A stretch of 34,356 nucleotides of DNA from Shewanella hanedai (GTDB taxonomy: Bacteria > Pseudomonadota > Gammaproteobacteria > Enterobacterales > Shewanellaceae): the NCBI RefSeq assembly GCF_007197645.1, contig NZ_VKGK01000048.1, positions 1 to 34,356 on the forward strand. The letters run 5' to 3'. Within the stretch, counting starts at the first letter, position 1, and each line of letters starts with the position of its first letter. Of the stretch, positions 1 through 8,338 are shown piece by piece. Made by a program: the position numbers and the translations under genes. The notes under the pieces were generated by a model, which did no database searches, was not told the DNA's origin, and saw only the letters and a program-made list of their open reading frames with translations.

Positions 1-41
1 GAATTCATCTACTTTGAAAGTAAACCCACTTTCAGAAAAAG

Positions 42-117
42 TGGTGGGCCGTGAAGGATTCGAACCTTCGACCAATTGGTTAAAAGCCAACTGCTCTACC
101 GACTGAGCTAACGGCCC
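42..117 (-). tRNA. tRNA-Lys (anticodon UUU)
   Basis: Read on the minus strand this is a complete 76-nt cloverleaf. The acceptor strand GGGCCGT pairs with ACGGCCC, the D-arm contains AGCTCAGTCGGTAGAGC, the anticodon stem-loop is TTGG-CTTTTAA-CCAA with TTT at positions 34-36, and the T-arm carries GGTTCGAATCC. The 3' CCA is encoded (42-44). It decodes AAA/AAG lysine codons. It lies downstream of cpoB on the same strand, but a promoter of its own is visible about 90 bp upstream. Confidence 0.97.
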
Positions 118-205
118 ATCTTTGTTCCGAAGAACAACTCACTAGTTACGTCCTAAAGAACACTAACTTAGCGCCTCAAGCGACTCTGCCGCTCTGAGGG
201 CGCCT

Positions 206-233
206 ATAATACCTTTTTCATCTTCGCATGCAA
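206..233 (-). promoter_or_regulatory. probable tRNA-Lys promoter with GC-rich discriminator
   Basis: On the minus strand, TTGCAT (228-233) and TATTAT (206-211) are separated by 16 nt and followed at once by AGGCGCC. A GC-rich discriminator after the -10 is typical of stringently controlled stable-RNA promoters. The -35 match is weak (3 of 6). The adjoining bases 171-202 form an imperfect inverted repeat (GCGCCTCA / TGAGGGCGC). Confidence 0.45.
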
Positions 234-304
234 GTGCATTTTATCTATTTCTTGTTGTTTGAATGAAAAACAGACTAGGAGTATGTTTTTCGTTTCAAAT
301 CAGA

Positions 305-1033
305 TTAAAGAGCATTCAACTGCTGCTTAGCTATCCTTGCCGCTGCGCTGTTCGCGTACTCTTTTAACACTCTCTGATAATAAGTTTTCGCAGATCCTGC
401 ATTTCCAGTCTTTTCAGCTATCATTCCCAGCTTAACTAAACTATCTCCGCGTTTATTCGATTCTTTAAAACTTTCAACAACAGTGTTAAATGCTTCTTTG
501 GCTGAATTAAACTCACCTTTATTATATAAAAGCTGGCCTAGCCAATAATTCGCATTCGCTGAGTAGGTTGAATTGGGATAGTTTTTAGTAAATGCACTAA
601 AAGCTGGGATCGCTTCATCATACTTCTTTTGCTTAAGCACTAAATTAAGCGCACGCTCATAGCTAGCGGTTTCACTTAATGTTGACGAAGCTGAGCCTGA
701 AGTCGATGTCGAAGAAGCCACGGCAACTTGCGCCGGTTTTACTGAGAGATTCGCAATATCGTCATAAAGCTGACGTTGACGTTGTAACATCTGTTCAATC
801 TGATAGTTCTGCTGCTCAGTAAGACCTCGAAGGTCTAACACTTCTTGCTGTAAAGTCTCAAGCTGCTGTTGAGTCTGAAATTCAGATTGCTGCTTGGCTT
901 TTAATATCCTTTCTAAACGTGCAACTCTCTCATCTGTTGACCCACCGGATATATCAGAAACCGGTGCTGGTGCAGCAGTAGCTGCACCTATACTGAGAAG
1001 AATTGCCGCACTTAATACGGCATTTTTCATCAT
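305..1033 (-). CDS. cpoB: Cell division coordinator CpoB (YbgF)
   Basis: Periplasmic protein that links Tol-Pal energy status to peptidoglycan synthesis by PBP1B during constriction (family knowledge). About 242 residues. An N-terminal signal peptide ends near ATAAPAP. A trimerising coiled coil rich in Q/L/E follows (about residues 35-95), then a Ser/Thr/Ala linker, then a C-terminal TPR domain with recognisable repeats (YWLGQLLYNKGEFNSAKEAF; GMIAEKTGNAGSAKTYYQ). The start is ambiguous among TTG 1036, ATG 1033 and ATG 1030. ATG 1033 sits 8 nt after AGG in AGGTAAG and is preferred. It is the last gene of the tol-pal operon, 31 nt after pal, its usual place. Confidence 0.95.
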   Translation of the reverse strand: MMKNAVLSAAILLSIGAATAAPAPVSDISGGSTDERVARLERILKAKQQSEFQTQQQLETLQQEVLDLRGLTEQQNYQIEQMLQRQRQLYDDIANLSVKPAQVAVASSTSTSGSASSTLSETASYERALNLVLKQKKYDEAIPAFSAFTKNYPNSTYSANANYWLGQLLYNKGEFNSAKEAFNTVVESFKESNKRGDSLVKLGMIAEKTGNAGSAKTYYQRVLKEYANSAAARIAKQQLNAL

Positions 1034-1064
1034 CAATCTTACCTACACTCTTTTACTTACAAGA

Positions 1065-1607
1065 TTAGTAAACCAATACCGCTCTACGATTAACCGCAAA
1101 ACCATCATCGGTACGTGTCATATCTAACGGCTTTTCTTCACCGTAACTGACAATACTCATTTGGCTTGGTAACACGCCCATACCTTGTAGAAACTTAGCC
1201 ACAGCTTTTGCACGTCTCTCACCTAACGCGATGTTGTACTCAGGTGTTCCACGCTCATCGGCGTGACCTTCAATCATTACGCGTACATTCGGGTGCTCAA
1301 TAAGGTACTCGCCATGTGCTTGTAGTACTTCTGCAAATTGTGCCGACACTGAACTGCGATCGAAATCGAAATAGATAATGTGCTCTTTACGCAGTTCTTG
1401 ATACTTGATGCGCTGCTGCTCAGCTGGAGTAAGTACTGGTGCAACGCCACCTGTTTCTACACCGCCAGTCGCAAGTTCACTTCCTGAGTTAGTGCTGGAA
1501 TTAGAGCTAGTCGCATCAGTTTCAGAATCTGAAGTTGAGCTACAAGCACTAATCGCCATCATAGGAATTGCAACCAACATGGCTTTAAACAGCTTATTGA
1601 GATCCAT
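1065..1607 (-). CDS. pal: Peptidoglycan-associated lipoprotein Pal
   Basis: Outer-membrane lipoprotein that binds peptidoglycan and is relocated to the septum by TolA/TolB. The 180-residue reading begins MDLNKLFKAM with a lipoprotein signal ending AISAC (Cys22 lipidated). A Ser/Thr-rich linker follows, then an OmpA-like domain (about 75-180) with FDFDRSSV and the peptidoglycan-binding segment GHADERGTPEYN...ERRA. A longer in-frame start at 1661 exists. ATG 1607 is preferred because AAGGAT precedes it at good spacing and the signal peptide then starts correctly; the extra residues would place a second hydrophobic stretch in front. It lies 35 nt after tolB and 31 nt before cpoB. Confidence 0.97.
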   Translation of the reverse strand: MDLNKLFKAMLVAIPMMAISACSSTSDSETDATSSNSSTNSGSELATGGVETGGVAPVLTPAEQQRIKYQELRKEHIIYFDFDRSSVSAQFAEVLQAHGEYLIEHPNVRVMIEGHADERGTPEYNIALGERRAKAVAKFLQGMGVLPSQMSIVSYGEEKPLDMTRTDDGFAVNRRAVLVY

Positions 1608-1642
1608 TGTTAAATCCTTAATTTTCTTTATCGTTAAAATAA

Positions 1643-2971
1643 TTATAGAAATGGTGACCAAGAGGGTGACTTAACCTCTCCTTGTCCTGCAGGCAGTCTG
1701 GCCTTAAATCGTCCATCCGTTGAAACTGCTGCTAAAACTTGCTTTCCTTGATAAGTCGTCCCGTAAATAACCATCGTGCCGTTTGGTGCAACACTTGGTG
1801 ATTCATCGAGACGAGTAGACGTTAACACTTGCATAAAGCGAGTCTCGAGATCCATTCTCGCAATATTAAATTTACCATTAGTACGATTGACAAATATCAT
1901 GCTTCGCCCATCAGGTGACACTGAACCACCTAGGTTCCACTCACCTTCAAAGGTCAATCTTTCCACTTTACCAGATGACAATGTCACCTTATAGATTTGC
2001 GGACGACCACCACGTTCGGAGGTAAAGATAAGCGACTTGCCATCTTTAAACCAAGACGCTTCTGTATCGATAGCATAGTGATTAGTAACACGCTTTAATG
2101 CCTTGGTCTCGATATCGACTACATAGATCTCAGGCTGACCATCTTTAGAAAGCGTCAAAGCTAACTTTTTACCATCAGGTGAAAAAACGGGCGCACCGTT
2201 GATGCCATCATAGCTAGTAATTTTAGCGCGAGATTGTGTATAGATATTTTGAATAAAAACTTCAGCTTTCTTATTTTCAAAACTCACATAAGCAAGCTTA
2301 CTGCCGTCTGGCGACCAAGAAGGAGACATCAAAGGCTCAGGAGAGCGCAGTAACATCTTTTCATTGTGGCCATCATAATCGGAAATCATTAAGTGGTAGG
2401 GTGATTTCTCGCCATGCTTTACTACTACGTAAGCAATACGCGTCAAGAAGGCACCACGAGTTCCGGTCAGTTTCTCGTAAACAATGTCGCTGATCCTGTG
2501 ACCGTATTGACGAAATTGAGCTAAAGATACCACGGTTTCACGGCTATCTAGTAAGTATTCATTGCTTGACTGCGGCCCAGCATTAGACTGCATCTGTGCC
2601 TTAACCAAATCCACCAGCTCAAACTTCACCAGGTATTGATCGTCACCGTAAGGCTTAACCGAGCCCATAACCACAGCTTCAGCTCCTACATTTGACCAGT
2701 CTTTTGCCACGAACTGAGACACCTTACTGATATTGGTCTGAGGCAGGCTCAATTCATCTAACGGTTTAAACGTACCACTGCGAGCCAAATCAGACATGAC
2801 AACATCAGAGATCTGCTGAGGCATAGGCCCTTGTCCTTGCCAAACAAATGGGATCACAGCAATAGGACGCGCCGCATCCACCCCTTCTGTGATCACGATA
2901 TCCAATGCAGCTCTTGCTGGCATGCTCATCACTACCAGCCCTAGAAAGAGCCATTTTCCCAAAGTCTTCAT
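1643..2971 (-). CDS. tolB: Tol-Pal system periplasmic protein TolB
   Basis: Periplasmic protein that binds Pal and, through its N-terminal strand, TolA. 442 residues, near the usual family length. The signal peptide is MKTLGKWLFLGLVVMSMPARA. The N-terminal TolB domain covers about 22-160. The C-terminal six-bladed beta-propeller shows repeated PD40 signatures: SPSWSPDGSKLAYVSF, PVFSPDGKKLALTLS, ASWFKDGKSLIFTSE, GSVSPDGRSMIFVNR and PSVAPNGTMVIYGTT. It begins 9 nt after tolA in the operon. No frameshift or odd residue was seen. Confidence 0.98.
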   Translation of the reverse strand: MKTLGKWLFLGLVVMSMPARAALDIVITEGVDAARPIAVIPFVWQGQGPMPQQISDVVMSDLARSGTFKPLDELSLPQTNISKVSQFVAKDWSNVGAEAVVMGSVKPYGDDQYLVKFELVDLVKAQMQSNAGPQSSNEYLLDSRETVVSLAQFRQYGHRISDIVYEKLTGTRGAFLTRIAYVVVKHGEKSPYHLMISDYDGHNEKMLLRSPEPLMSPSWSPDGSKLAYVSFENKKAEVFIQNIYTQSRAKITSYDGINGAPVFSPDGKKLALTLSKDGQPEIYVVDIETKALKRVTNHYAIDTEASWFKDGKSLIFTSERGGRPQIYKVTLSSGKVERLTFEGEWNLGGSVSPDGRSMIFVNRTNGKFNIARMDLETRFMQVLTSTRLDESPSVAPNGTMVIYGTTYQGKQVLAAVSTDGRFKARLPAGQGEVKSPSWSPFL

Positions 2972-2980
2972 AGGATTCCT

Positions 2981-3916
2981 TTAATTAAATTCCGGTCTAT
3001 AAATAATGTTTAGTTCTTTTAATTTGTCATAAACATCTGGTTCAGTAGATATAGGTAAGCGCTGTATTTTCTGTATAGCGGTTTGAGTTGCTCGACATAA
3101 AATAGGATCACCATCCACGATTCTACTCGATGTGACAAATCCATCTTTGGCTAGTCTAACCCATACTGTACAACTCTTTCCTCGCATTGATTCCTCTTGT
3201 TGAACATTACGAGAAATTGTCGCGATGATCATACTGGTAAAACGTTGCACTTCAGATGTAACCTGCTTATTACGCGTCTGCGATAACGATGCTTGCTCAG
3301 CAGCCAGTGCATCTTGCATCATCTGTTCTTGCTGTCTGCGTGCCTCCTCTTCAGCTTGACGTTTACGTTCAGCATCGGCCTTACGTTTACGCTCATCAGC
3401 GGCTTTCTTCGCTGCAGCCTCTTCCTGCTTACGCTTTTCGGCCGCCTTTTTAGCCGCTGCCTCTGACGCTTTACGCTCGCTTTCTTTCTGTTTACGTTCA
3501 GCTTCCGCTTTTTTAGCTAGCTCTTTGGCTTGTTTCTCTTGTTGTTGCGCTACTTTCGCCGCTGCATTGGCGTTTTTAGTCTCAAGCTCTTTTTGTTTAC
3601 GTTGCTGTTCAAGCTTTTTAATTTGAGCTTGCTCATTCTCACGCTCTTGACGAGCCTGCTTTGCTTTACGTTCTAGCTCATCTTGTCTGCTTTTTTCTTT
3701 ACGCTCGGCCTCTCTCTTTTCGGCTTTCAAGCGCTCAACATGTTGTGCGACCTTTTTTTGGTCTACTACTACAGCCTGAACAGCAGGCGAACTTGCTTGC
3801 ACTTGCGGTTTAGGTTTCTCTGCAAAATCGACACCCATGATAAGAATAATTATCACGCCTATATGAATGCCAGCTGAAATAGCTAAAGGAAATGTAAAAT
3901 CCGATCTTATTGCCAC
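2981..3916 (-). CDS. tolA: TolA, inner-membrane spanning protein of the Tol-Pal system
   Basis: Spans the periplasm to transmit the proton-motive force from TolQR to TolB-Pal; also a common colicin and phage receptor (family knowledge). 311 residues, shorter than E. coli TolA (421). The difference appears to be mainly a shorter helical domain II. Visible parts are a single transmembrane segment (about 10-30), a long Lys/Ala/Glu/Gln-rich coiled coil with KKAAEKRKQ- and ERKRKADAERKRQ-type repeats (about 48-215), and a globular C-terminal domain III with two cysteines (GKSCTVWVRL and DPILCRAT) ending in IIYRPEFN. The start follows tolR by 3 nt. Confidence 0.96.
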   Translation of the reverse strand: MAIRSDFTFPLAISAGIHIGVIIILIMGVDFAEKPKPQVQASSPAVQAVVVDQKKVAQHVERLKAEKREAERKEKSRQDELERKAKQARQERENEQAQIKKLEQQRKQKELETKNANAAAKVAQQQEKQAKELAKKAEAERKQKESERKASEAAAKKAAEKRKQEEAAAKKAADERKRKADAERKRQAEEEARRQQEQMMQDALAAEQASLSQTRNKQVTSEVQRFTSMIIATISRNVQQEESMRGKSCTVWVRLAKDGFVTSSRIVDGDPILCRATQTAIQKIQRLPISTEPDVYDKLKELNIIYRPEFN

Positions 3917-3919
3917 CGT

Positions 3920-4354
3920 CTACTCCTCAGGTGTATCAGTCATCAAACCCACTGAAGGCACACCTGCACCTTGCAACGTCACCATTAGCTGGATCACCTT
4001 TTCATAGGCAATACTTCTATCGGCTTTAACCACGACAGGACGTTCTGGTTCAAGCTGTATGATTGCACCAACACGTATAGCAATCTCTTCAAGATCTAAT
4101 GTCTCACGAGCACTCGAACTGCCTACGTCTAGAAAATAATTCCCATCGGCATCAATTGAGGCGACGACAGGCGGCTTACTGTCTGCGGCTAAGGCTTCAG
4201 ATTGTGCTTGTGGAAGATCAACTTTTACCCCTTGAGTTACAATTGGTGCAGTCACCATAAAGATGATCAACAGCACCAACATAACATCGATATAGGGAAC
4301 GACATTGATCTCAGCCACCGGACGCCGGCGTTTACGCTGATAACCCTGCTGCAT
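3920..4354 (-). CDS. tolR: TolR, proton-channel subunit of Tol-Pal
   Basis: ExbD/TolR-family protein. 144 residues, with a basic cytoplasmic N-terminus (YQRKRRRPVAEINVVPYIDVMLVLLIIFMV). One transmembrane helix carries the conserved Asp (in PYIDVML) that takes part in proton flow with TolQ. The periplasmic domain includes VDLPQAQSEAL and ends with GVPSVGLMTDTPEE. Its ATG overlaps the tolQ stop (TAATG), which suggests translational coupling and fixed subunit ratios. Confidence 0.98.
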   Translation of the reverse strand: MQQGYQRKRRRPVAEINVVPYIDVMLVLLIIFMVTAPIVTQGVKVDLPQAQSEALAADSKPPVVASIDADGNYFLDVGSSSARETLDLEEIAIRVGAIIQLEPERPVVVKADRSIAYEKVIQLMVTLQGAGVPSVGLMTDTPEE

Positions 4355-5043
4355 TATGCCTCTTCCTTTTCGCTGTAAGCTTGACGATGTAAGATGCTCG
4401 AGAACTCCTCCATAAAGTTCGCGTACGACATCTCAATCTTATCGACTTGTGTTGTGAAGCGATTATAGGCAATAACGGCAGGAATAGCGGCAAACAAGCC
4501 CATCGCTGTTGCGATAAGTGCCTCAGCAATACCAGGAGCGACCATTGCTAATGTGGCATTTTCAACTGCGCCAAGGGCGATAAATGAATTCATGATCCCC
4601 CATACTGTACCAAACAGACCGATGTAGGGACTGGTAGAACCAATGGTCGCTAACAAGGGGAGATGGGTTTCCAACTTTTCCATCTCTCTTGAAAGGGACA
4701 CCCTCATTGCTCGGTAACTGCCATCCATCACAGCATCGGGCACTTTGTTATTTAACTTACTTAATCTGGCATATTCTTTAAAGCCGGTATGAAACAGTGT
4801 TTCTAATCCAGTATTACTGTCTTGTCTAGCTGATAGCTCTTTGTACAATTTATTGAGGTCAACACCAGACCAAAACTTATCTTCGAACTTAAGGGCATTT
4901 TGTCTGGCAGTGTTCAATAGTCGACGACGCTGAATGATCACCGCCCATGAAACAATTGATAAACTGAGCAAGGTCAGCATTACAAACTTAACTAATAAAC
5001 TTGCCTGTAAAAACAATCCAATAAATGAAATATCAGCTTCCAC
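4354..5043 (-). CDS. tolQ: TolQ, proton-channel subunit of Tol-Pal
   Basis: MotA/TolQ/ExbB-family inner-membrane protein. 229 residues, the usual length. Three transmembrane segments can be seen: near the N-terminus (about 10-35), about 130-155 (TIGSTSPYIGLFGTVWGIMNSF) and about 165-190 (APGIAEALIATAMGLFAAIP). The family's GLFGTVWGIM and EALIATAMGLFAAIPAVIAYN signatures are both intact. Its first 11 nt overlap the end of ybgC and its stop overlaps the tolR start, so the three genes form a tightly coupled unit. Confidence 0.98.
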   Translation of the reverse strand: MEADISFIGLFLQASLLVKFVMLTLLSLSIVSWAVIIQRRRLLNTARQNALKFEDKFWSGVDLNKLYKELSARQDSNTGLETLFHTGFKEYARLSKLNNKVPDAVMDGSYRAMRVSLSREMEKLETHLPLLATIGSTSPYIGLFGTVWGIMNSFIALGAVENATLAMVAPGIAEALIATAMGLFAAIPAVIAYNRFTTQVDKIEMSYANFMEEFSSILHRQAYSEKEEA

Positions 5044-5431
5044 TTTTTAACTCCTGAACAATATTATGGGGAATAGCTCTAGGTTTCATTCGTGACAAGG
5101 TAATACAAGCGACTAATATCTTGCCTTCACAATACACGACACCTTGGTGATCAACTAAACGCTGCTGAAATGTCAGCGACGCCTTCTTCATGTCTATGAC
5201 AAGGGATTCAACAAAAAGGTCCTGCTCAAAGCGAGCTGCACGACAAAAATCGAGTTCAGCCTTCTTCACAACAAAAGCAATATCTTCAGCCAACAGCGCT
5301 GTTTGCTTAACACCAATTGCTTTTAACCACTCAGTTCGGGCGCGCTCAAAAAAATTAAGATAATTTGAATGATAAACAACACCACCCGCATCGGTATCTT
5401 CGTAATAGACAGAAATAGGCCAACGAAACAT
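5033..5431 (-). CDS. ybgC: Acyl-CoA thioesterase YbgC (Tol-Pal operon hotdog thioesterase)
   Basis: 132-residue 4-hydroxybenzoyl-CoA-thioesterase-type hotdog protein. The catalytic motif YYEDTDAGGVVYHSNYLNFFERART is intact, with the Asp of DTDAGG and the following YHSNYL. Family members hydrolyse acyl-CoA and interact with acyl carrier protein and phospholipid enzymes; the link to Tol-Pal is chiefly genomic. It is the first gene of the tol-pal cluster and overlaps tolQ by 11 nt. A minus-strand TATAGT lies within 60 bp upstream, but I see no good -35. Confidence 0.95.
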   Translation of the reverse strand: MFRWPISVYYEDTDAGGVVYHSNYLNFFERARTEWLKAIGVKQTALLAEDIAFVVKKAELDFCRAARFEQDLFVESLVIDMKKASLTFQQRLVDHQGVVYCEGKILVACITLSRMKPRAIPHNIVQELKSGS

Positions 5432-5544
5432 AAAATTTAGGCGCCAATCATTGAGATAAAAGAGGCCTACTATACCTAGAGACGGTGCAATTGTGAATGC
5501 TTCTCAGCATCATGAGAACACTATTGAACATAAATATTTGTTCA

Positions 5545-5570
5545 TAAAAAAGAGACGCTAAGGCGTCTCT
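5545..5570 (-). terminator. Rho-independent terminator of the prolyl oligopeptidase gene
   Basis: A perfect 8-bp stem, AGAGACGC (5551-5558) and GCGTCTCT (5563-5570), has a 4-nt loop. On the minus strand it is followed by five or more T. It lies 30 nt beyond the stop of the peptidase gene. Confidence 0.85.
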
Positions 5571-5599
5571 TTCAATCAGTAGAAAGTTTCACTTTAAGA

Positions 5600-7744
5600 T
5601 TAGTTAATCTTAGCTGGGATCTTTAAACCAAAACTGTCAAACAAAAAGGTGTAAATATCGGCAAACTCATCGATCTTCATCGACGTCGGCTTACCTGCTC
5701 CATGGCCGGCATTTGATTCAATGCGCATAATAACAGGCGCATTTCCCCGTTGTTTAGCCTGCAGCATCGCACCAAATTTAAAACTATGCAGTGGCACAAC
5801 CCGATCGTCATGATCAGCTGTCATCACCATCGTCGCTGGATACTCACGTGCCGTCACATTGTGATACGGTGAGTACGCCATGAGAGCAGGAAATTGTTCC
5901 GCAATATCAGCATTACCATACTCACTTGTCCATGCCCAACCTATGGTAAACTTTTGGAAACGAAGCATGTCCAGAACACCTACAGCAGGTAATACTGCAG
6001 CAAACAACTCAGGTCGTTGGGTTAATGTTGCTCCCATCAATAAGCCGCCATTACTACGGCCATATGCCCCTAACTTGCTCGTATTTGTATATTTATGCTC
6101 AAGTAAATATTCTGCAGCTGCATAATAGTCATCAAATACATTTTGTTTTTTATCGAACATACCCGCTTGATGCCAACTTTCACCGTATTCAGCCCCGCCT
6201 CGCAAGTTTGGTACAGCATACACACCACCGAGATCCATCCAGGCAATATTCGCCGGACTAAACTTTGGTGTTAACGAAATAGCAAAACCGCCATAGGCAT
6301 ATAGTAGCGTAGGGTTTGCACCGTTTTTCTTTAATCCTTTTTTATAAACGATCATCATCGGAATACGCGTGCCATCTTTACTGTTGTAAAAGACTTGTTC
6401 TGACACATAATCATTGGGGTCAAAGGAGATCTTTGGTTCGGTAAACAGGCTTGATTTACCCGTCTTAAAGTCAAACTTATAAGTTGTTTGCGGCTGTACA
6501 TAACTATTAAAGACATAGTAAAAATAATCTTTACTGCGTTTACCATAGGGACCTGCAACTTTTCCTTTTCCAGGCAGAACAACATCTTCTGTCAATTCAC
6601 CCTTCATATTGTAAATAGACAGTTTTCCAAGGACATCATGTAGAGAACTAATCACAAAATGGTCATTTATAATGGCAACATTGCTAATAGGGTCAACGCT
6701 CTCAGGTATAATGGTTACCCAGTTTTGTTTATCGCTATTATTAACATCGATGGCGATCACTCTGCCATTAGGTGCCGCTAAATCGGTTTTAAAGTAGAAA
6801 ACCGATTTATCATTGCCTAGGAAACTGTATTCAGCTTCCAAATCAATGATGAGTTCAACCACATCAGCATTTTGCTCAAGAGATTTATAAAAGAAACGGT
6901 TACGGCTATCGGTGCCTTGTGAAATTGACAACAAAAGGTAATCCCCTTTTTCTGTCACTTCGATGCCAAAACCCCAGTCCTTATTCTGAGGACGATCATA
7001 GACCAAGGTATCCTGACTCTGTGGCGTCCCTATTTTGTGATAATAAACTTTCTGGTTAAAGTTCACATCGGCAAGTAAATTTCCTCCAGCAGGCGCATCA
7101 TAGCGTGCGTAAAAGACACCTTTATTATCATGGTCCCAAACCGCACTGGAGAATTTTATCCATTTAAGCTCATCGTTTAATGGACTCCCGGTATCAACAT
7201 CAACAAACTGCCACTGTTGCCAATCAGATCCTGAATTTGAAGTACCATACGCTAAGGTTTTACCATCACCGCTAACGGCAACACTTGATAGTGCAACGGT
7301 ACCGTCACTGGATAATAAATTTGGATCTAACACCGCCTTTTCTACACCCGCTTCACCTCTCACGTATAAAACAGATTGGGCCTGCAGGCCATTATTTCGA
7401 TAGTAAAAAGTATTATCACCATGCTCGAAAGGTGCGGACACTTTTTCGTAATCCCACAGTTCAGTAATTCGGTCGACAATCGCTTGCTTGTTATCAATAC
7501 CAGCCAAGTATGCTTGACCACTTATCTGCTGCGCCTTGACCCATTTTTTAGTATCAGCTGATTCTACTTCTAAGAAACGATAAGGATCTGCGACCTCTAC
7601 ACCATGGAGTGTTTCTATCGTGTCACCCGCAATGGCCATCGCAGCCGAAGAGCCCTCTACTCCCTTAGTTTGGCAGCCCATCACTAACACAGATAATCCA
7701 GCGGCTAATAGTTGCTGCTTTGTCAGAATTGATTTCAATTTCAT
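5600..7744 (-). CDS. Prolyl oligopeptidase family lipoprotein (S9A)
   Basis: Serine peptidase that cleaves short peptides after proline. 714 residues, the normal S9A length. The N-terminus is a lipoprotein signal (LLAAGLSVLVMGC, Cys about 24), so the enzyme is probably anchored in the periplasm. The N-terminal part (about 35-430) is the seven-bladed propeller with the S9 N-domain motif VADPYRFLE. The C-terminal alpha/beta hydrolase has the triad Ser564 (GRSNGG), Asp646/647 (DHDDRV) and His681 (NAGHG). The ATG at 7744 follows GGAAAG. It is a single-gene unit with its own terminator. The physiological substrate cannot be read from sequence; peptide scavenging is an inference. Confidence 0.94.
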   Translation of the reverse strand: MKLKSILTKQQLLAAGLSVLVMGCQTKGVEGSSAAMAIAGDTIETLHGVEVADPYRFLEVESADTKKWVKAQQISGQAYLAGIDNKQAIVDRITELWDYEKVSAPFEHGDNTFYYRNNGLQAQSVLYVRGEAGVEKAVLDPNLLSSDGTVALSSVAVSGDGKTLAYGTSNSGSDWQQWQFVDVDTGSPLNDELKWIKFSSAVWDHDNKGVFYARYDAPAGGNLLADVNFNQKVYYHKIGTPQSQDTLVYDRPQNKDWGFGIEVTEKGDYLLLSISQGTDSRNRFFYKSLEQNADVVELIIDLEAEYSFLGNDKSVFYFKTDLAAPNGRVIAIDVNNSDKQNWVTIIPESVDPISNVAIINDHFVISSLHDVLGKLSIYNMKGELTEDVVLPGKGKVAGPYGKRSKDYFYYVFNSYVQPQTTYKFDFKTGKSSLFTEPKISFDPNDYVSEQVFYNSKDGTRIPMMIVYKKGLKKNGANPTLLYAYGGFAISLTPKFSPANIAWMDLGGVYAVPNLRGGAEYGESWHQAGMFDKKQNVFDDYYAAAEYLLEHKYTNTSKLGAYGRSNGGLLMGATLTQRPELFAAVLPAVGVLDMLRFQKFTIGWAWTSEYGNADIAEQFPALMAYSPYHNVTAREYPATMVMTADHDDRVVPLHSFKFGAMLQAKQRGNAPVIMRIESNAGHGAGKPTSMKIDEFADIYTFLFDSFGLKIPAKIN

Positions 7745-8049
7745 CTTTCCACCATTGTAGTTGTTTCGTTATATTTATTATTTTGGAGTAAAGTCCAATG
7801 ATTAAATGATCTTTTCGCAGCTACTATACAATCTAAAATATACATGGCAACGAAAGAAAGACTGCACGCCTAGTGGTTGTTGGGTATAAAAGATTAATAA
7901 CTCCGTAACATGGCCTACTTAATCTAACTGTAAATATATGCATGCAACTTGCTTAATCAAGCATAAATAGCCATTTAAATTGCATTACCGGATCAAGATC
8001 ACACCTTTATAGATTATATATTCTAATGACTAAGTGCAATTTTTCTCGT
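7745..8049. other. gene-free stretch upstream of the peptidase and of the sRNA gene
   Basis: AT-rich and without a convincing ORF on either strand. It should hold the promoter of the minus-strand peptidase gene, though I cannot pick one with confidence. A half-site resembling the right arm of a CRP site (GATCACA near 8008) has no matching left arm. Confidence 0.6.
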
Positions 8050-8078
8050 TTGTCGACTTCCCTTCCCCGCCCTATAAT
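8050..8078 (+). promoter_or_regulatory. strong sigma-70-type promoter of an sRNA gene
   Basis: TTGTCG (8050-8055) and a perfect TATAAT (8073-8078) are separated by exactly 17 nt. No ORF follows; a structured region with a terminator does. Predicted transcription start is near 8085. Confidence 0.75.
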
Positions 8079-8084
8079 GACCAC

Positions 8085-8251
8085 GTTTTCAGGAAGTATC
8101 TGCTTCGCGGATATGGAAACAAGAACTCATAATTCCCGTGTCTTACACGTGAATTTATTCCCTGGTTCTTAAGCTTGACTTCCTTCCTTCAATTTGTTGA
8201 TTGCAATTTATTTTTTGCGGCCTGCTTAAAAAATTAAGCGGGCTTTTTTTT
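8085..8251 (+). ncRNA. candidate small RNA, about 167 nt, family not recognised
   Basis: A stand-alone transcription unit between two minus-strand genes, with a near-consensus promoter and an intrinsic terminator and no ORF. The body folds consistently. AGGAAGT (8091-8097) pairs with ACTTCCT (8178-8184). Inside that, ATCTGC/GCGGAT (8098-8112) makes a hairpin with loop TTC, and AAGAAC (8121-8126) pairs with GTTCTT (8165-8170). This encloses a hairpin AATTC-C-CGTGT / ACACG-T-GAATT (8131-8155) with one mismatch. A single-stranded AU-rich segment (8185-8215) before the terminator could bind Hfq. I compared it by eye with Spot 42, 6S, GcvB, GlmZ, CyaR, RyhB, Qrr and CsrB-type RNAs and none fits. 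Function unknown. Confidence 0.7.
8220..8251 (+). terminator. intrinsic terminator of the candidate sRNA
   Basis: GCCTGCTTAA (8220-8229) pairs with TTAAGCGGGC (8234-8243), a 10-bp stem with one G-T wobble and an AAAA loop. Eight T follow directly. Confidence 0.92.
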
Positions 8252-8286
8252 GCCTAAAATTTCTTATCCCAATTTTCTCCGCCCAT

Positions 8287-8314
8287 AAAAAAGCCCAGCT
8301 ATTTAAGCTAGGCT
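8287..8314 (-). terminator. Rho-independent terminator of motY
   Basis: On the minus strand AGCCTAGCT (from 8314) and AGCTGGGCT (to 8292) form a 9-bp stem with one wobble and a 5-nt loop. A T tract follows. It lies 25 nt beyond the motY stop and faces the sRNA terminator. Confidence 0.85.
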
Positions 8315-8338
8315 AATCTCTATAAAACGTGAGTGGCT

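Noticed and set aside
3330..3740. Short tandem repeats that might suggest a repeat array
   Set aside because: They encode the Lys/Ala/Glu-rich coiled coil of TolA; spacing is irregular and there are no spacers, so it is not a CRISPR or other array.
3683..3877. Antisense ORFs over tolA and similar long frames opposite tolB, purM, upp, the prolyl oligopeptidase gene, the DUF445 gene and the DUF748 gene
   Set aside because: They are shadows of well-supported genes, lacking ribosome sites and recognisable protein families.
8000..8015. CRP-like half-site (GATCACA) upstream of the sRNA promoter
   Set aside because: The left half (CCGGA in place of TGTGA) matches only 2 of 5, too weak to call a CRP site.
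8090..8120. GGA motifs in the sRNA as CsrA-binding (CsrB/RsmZ-like) sites
   Set aside because: Only a few GGA are present and they fall in helices, not in hairpin loops as in CsrA-sequestering RNAs.
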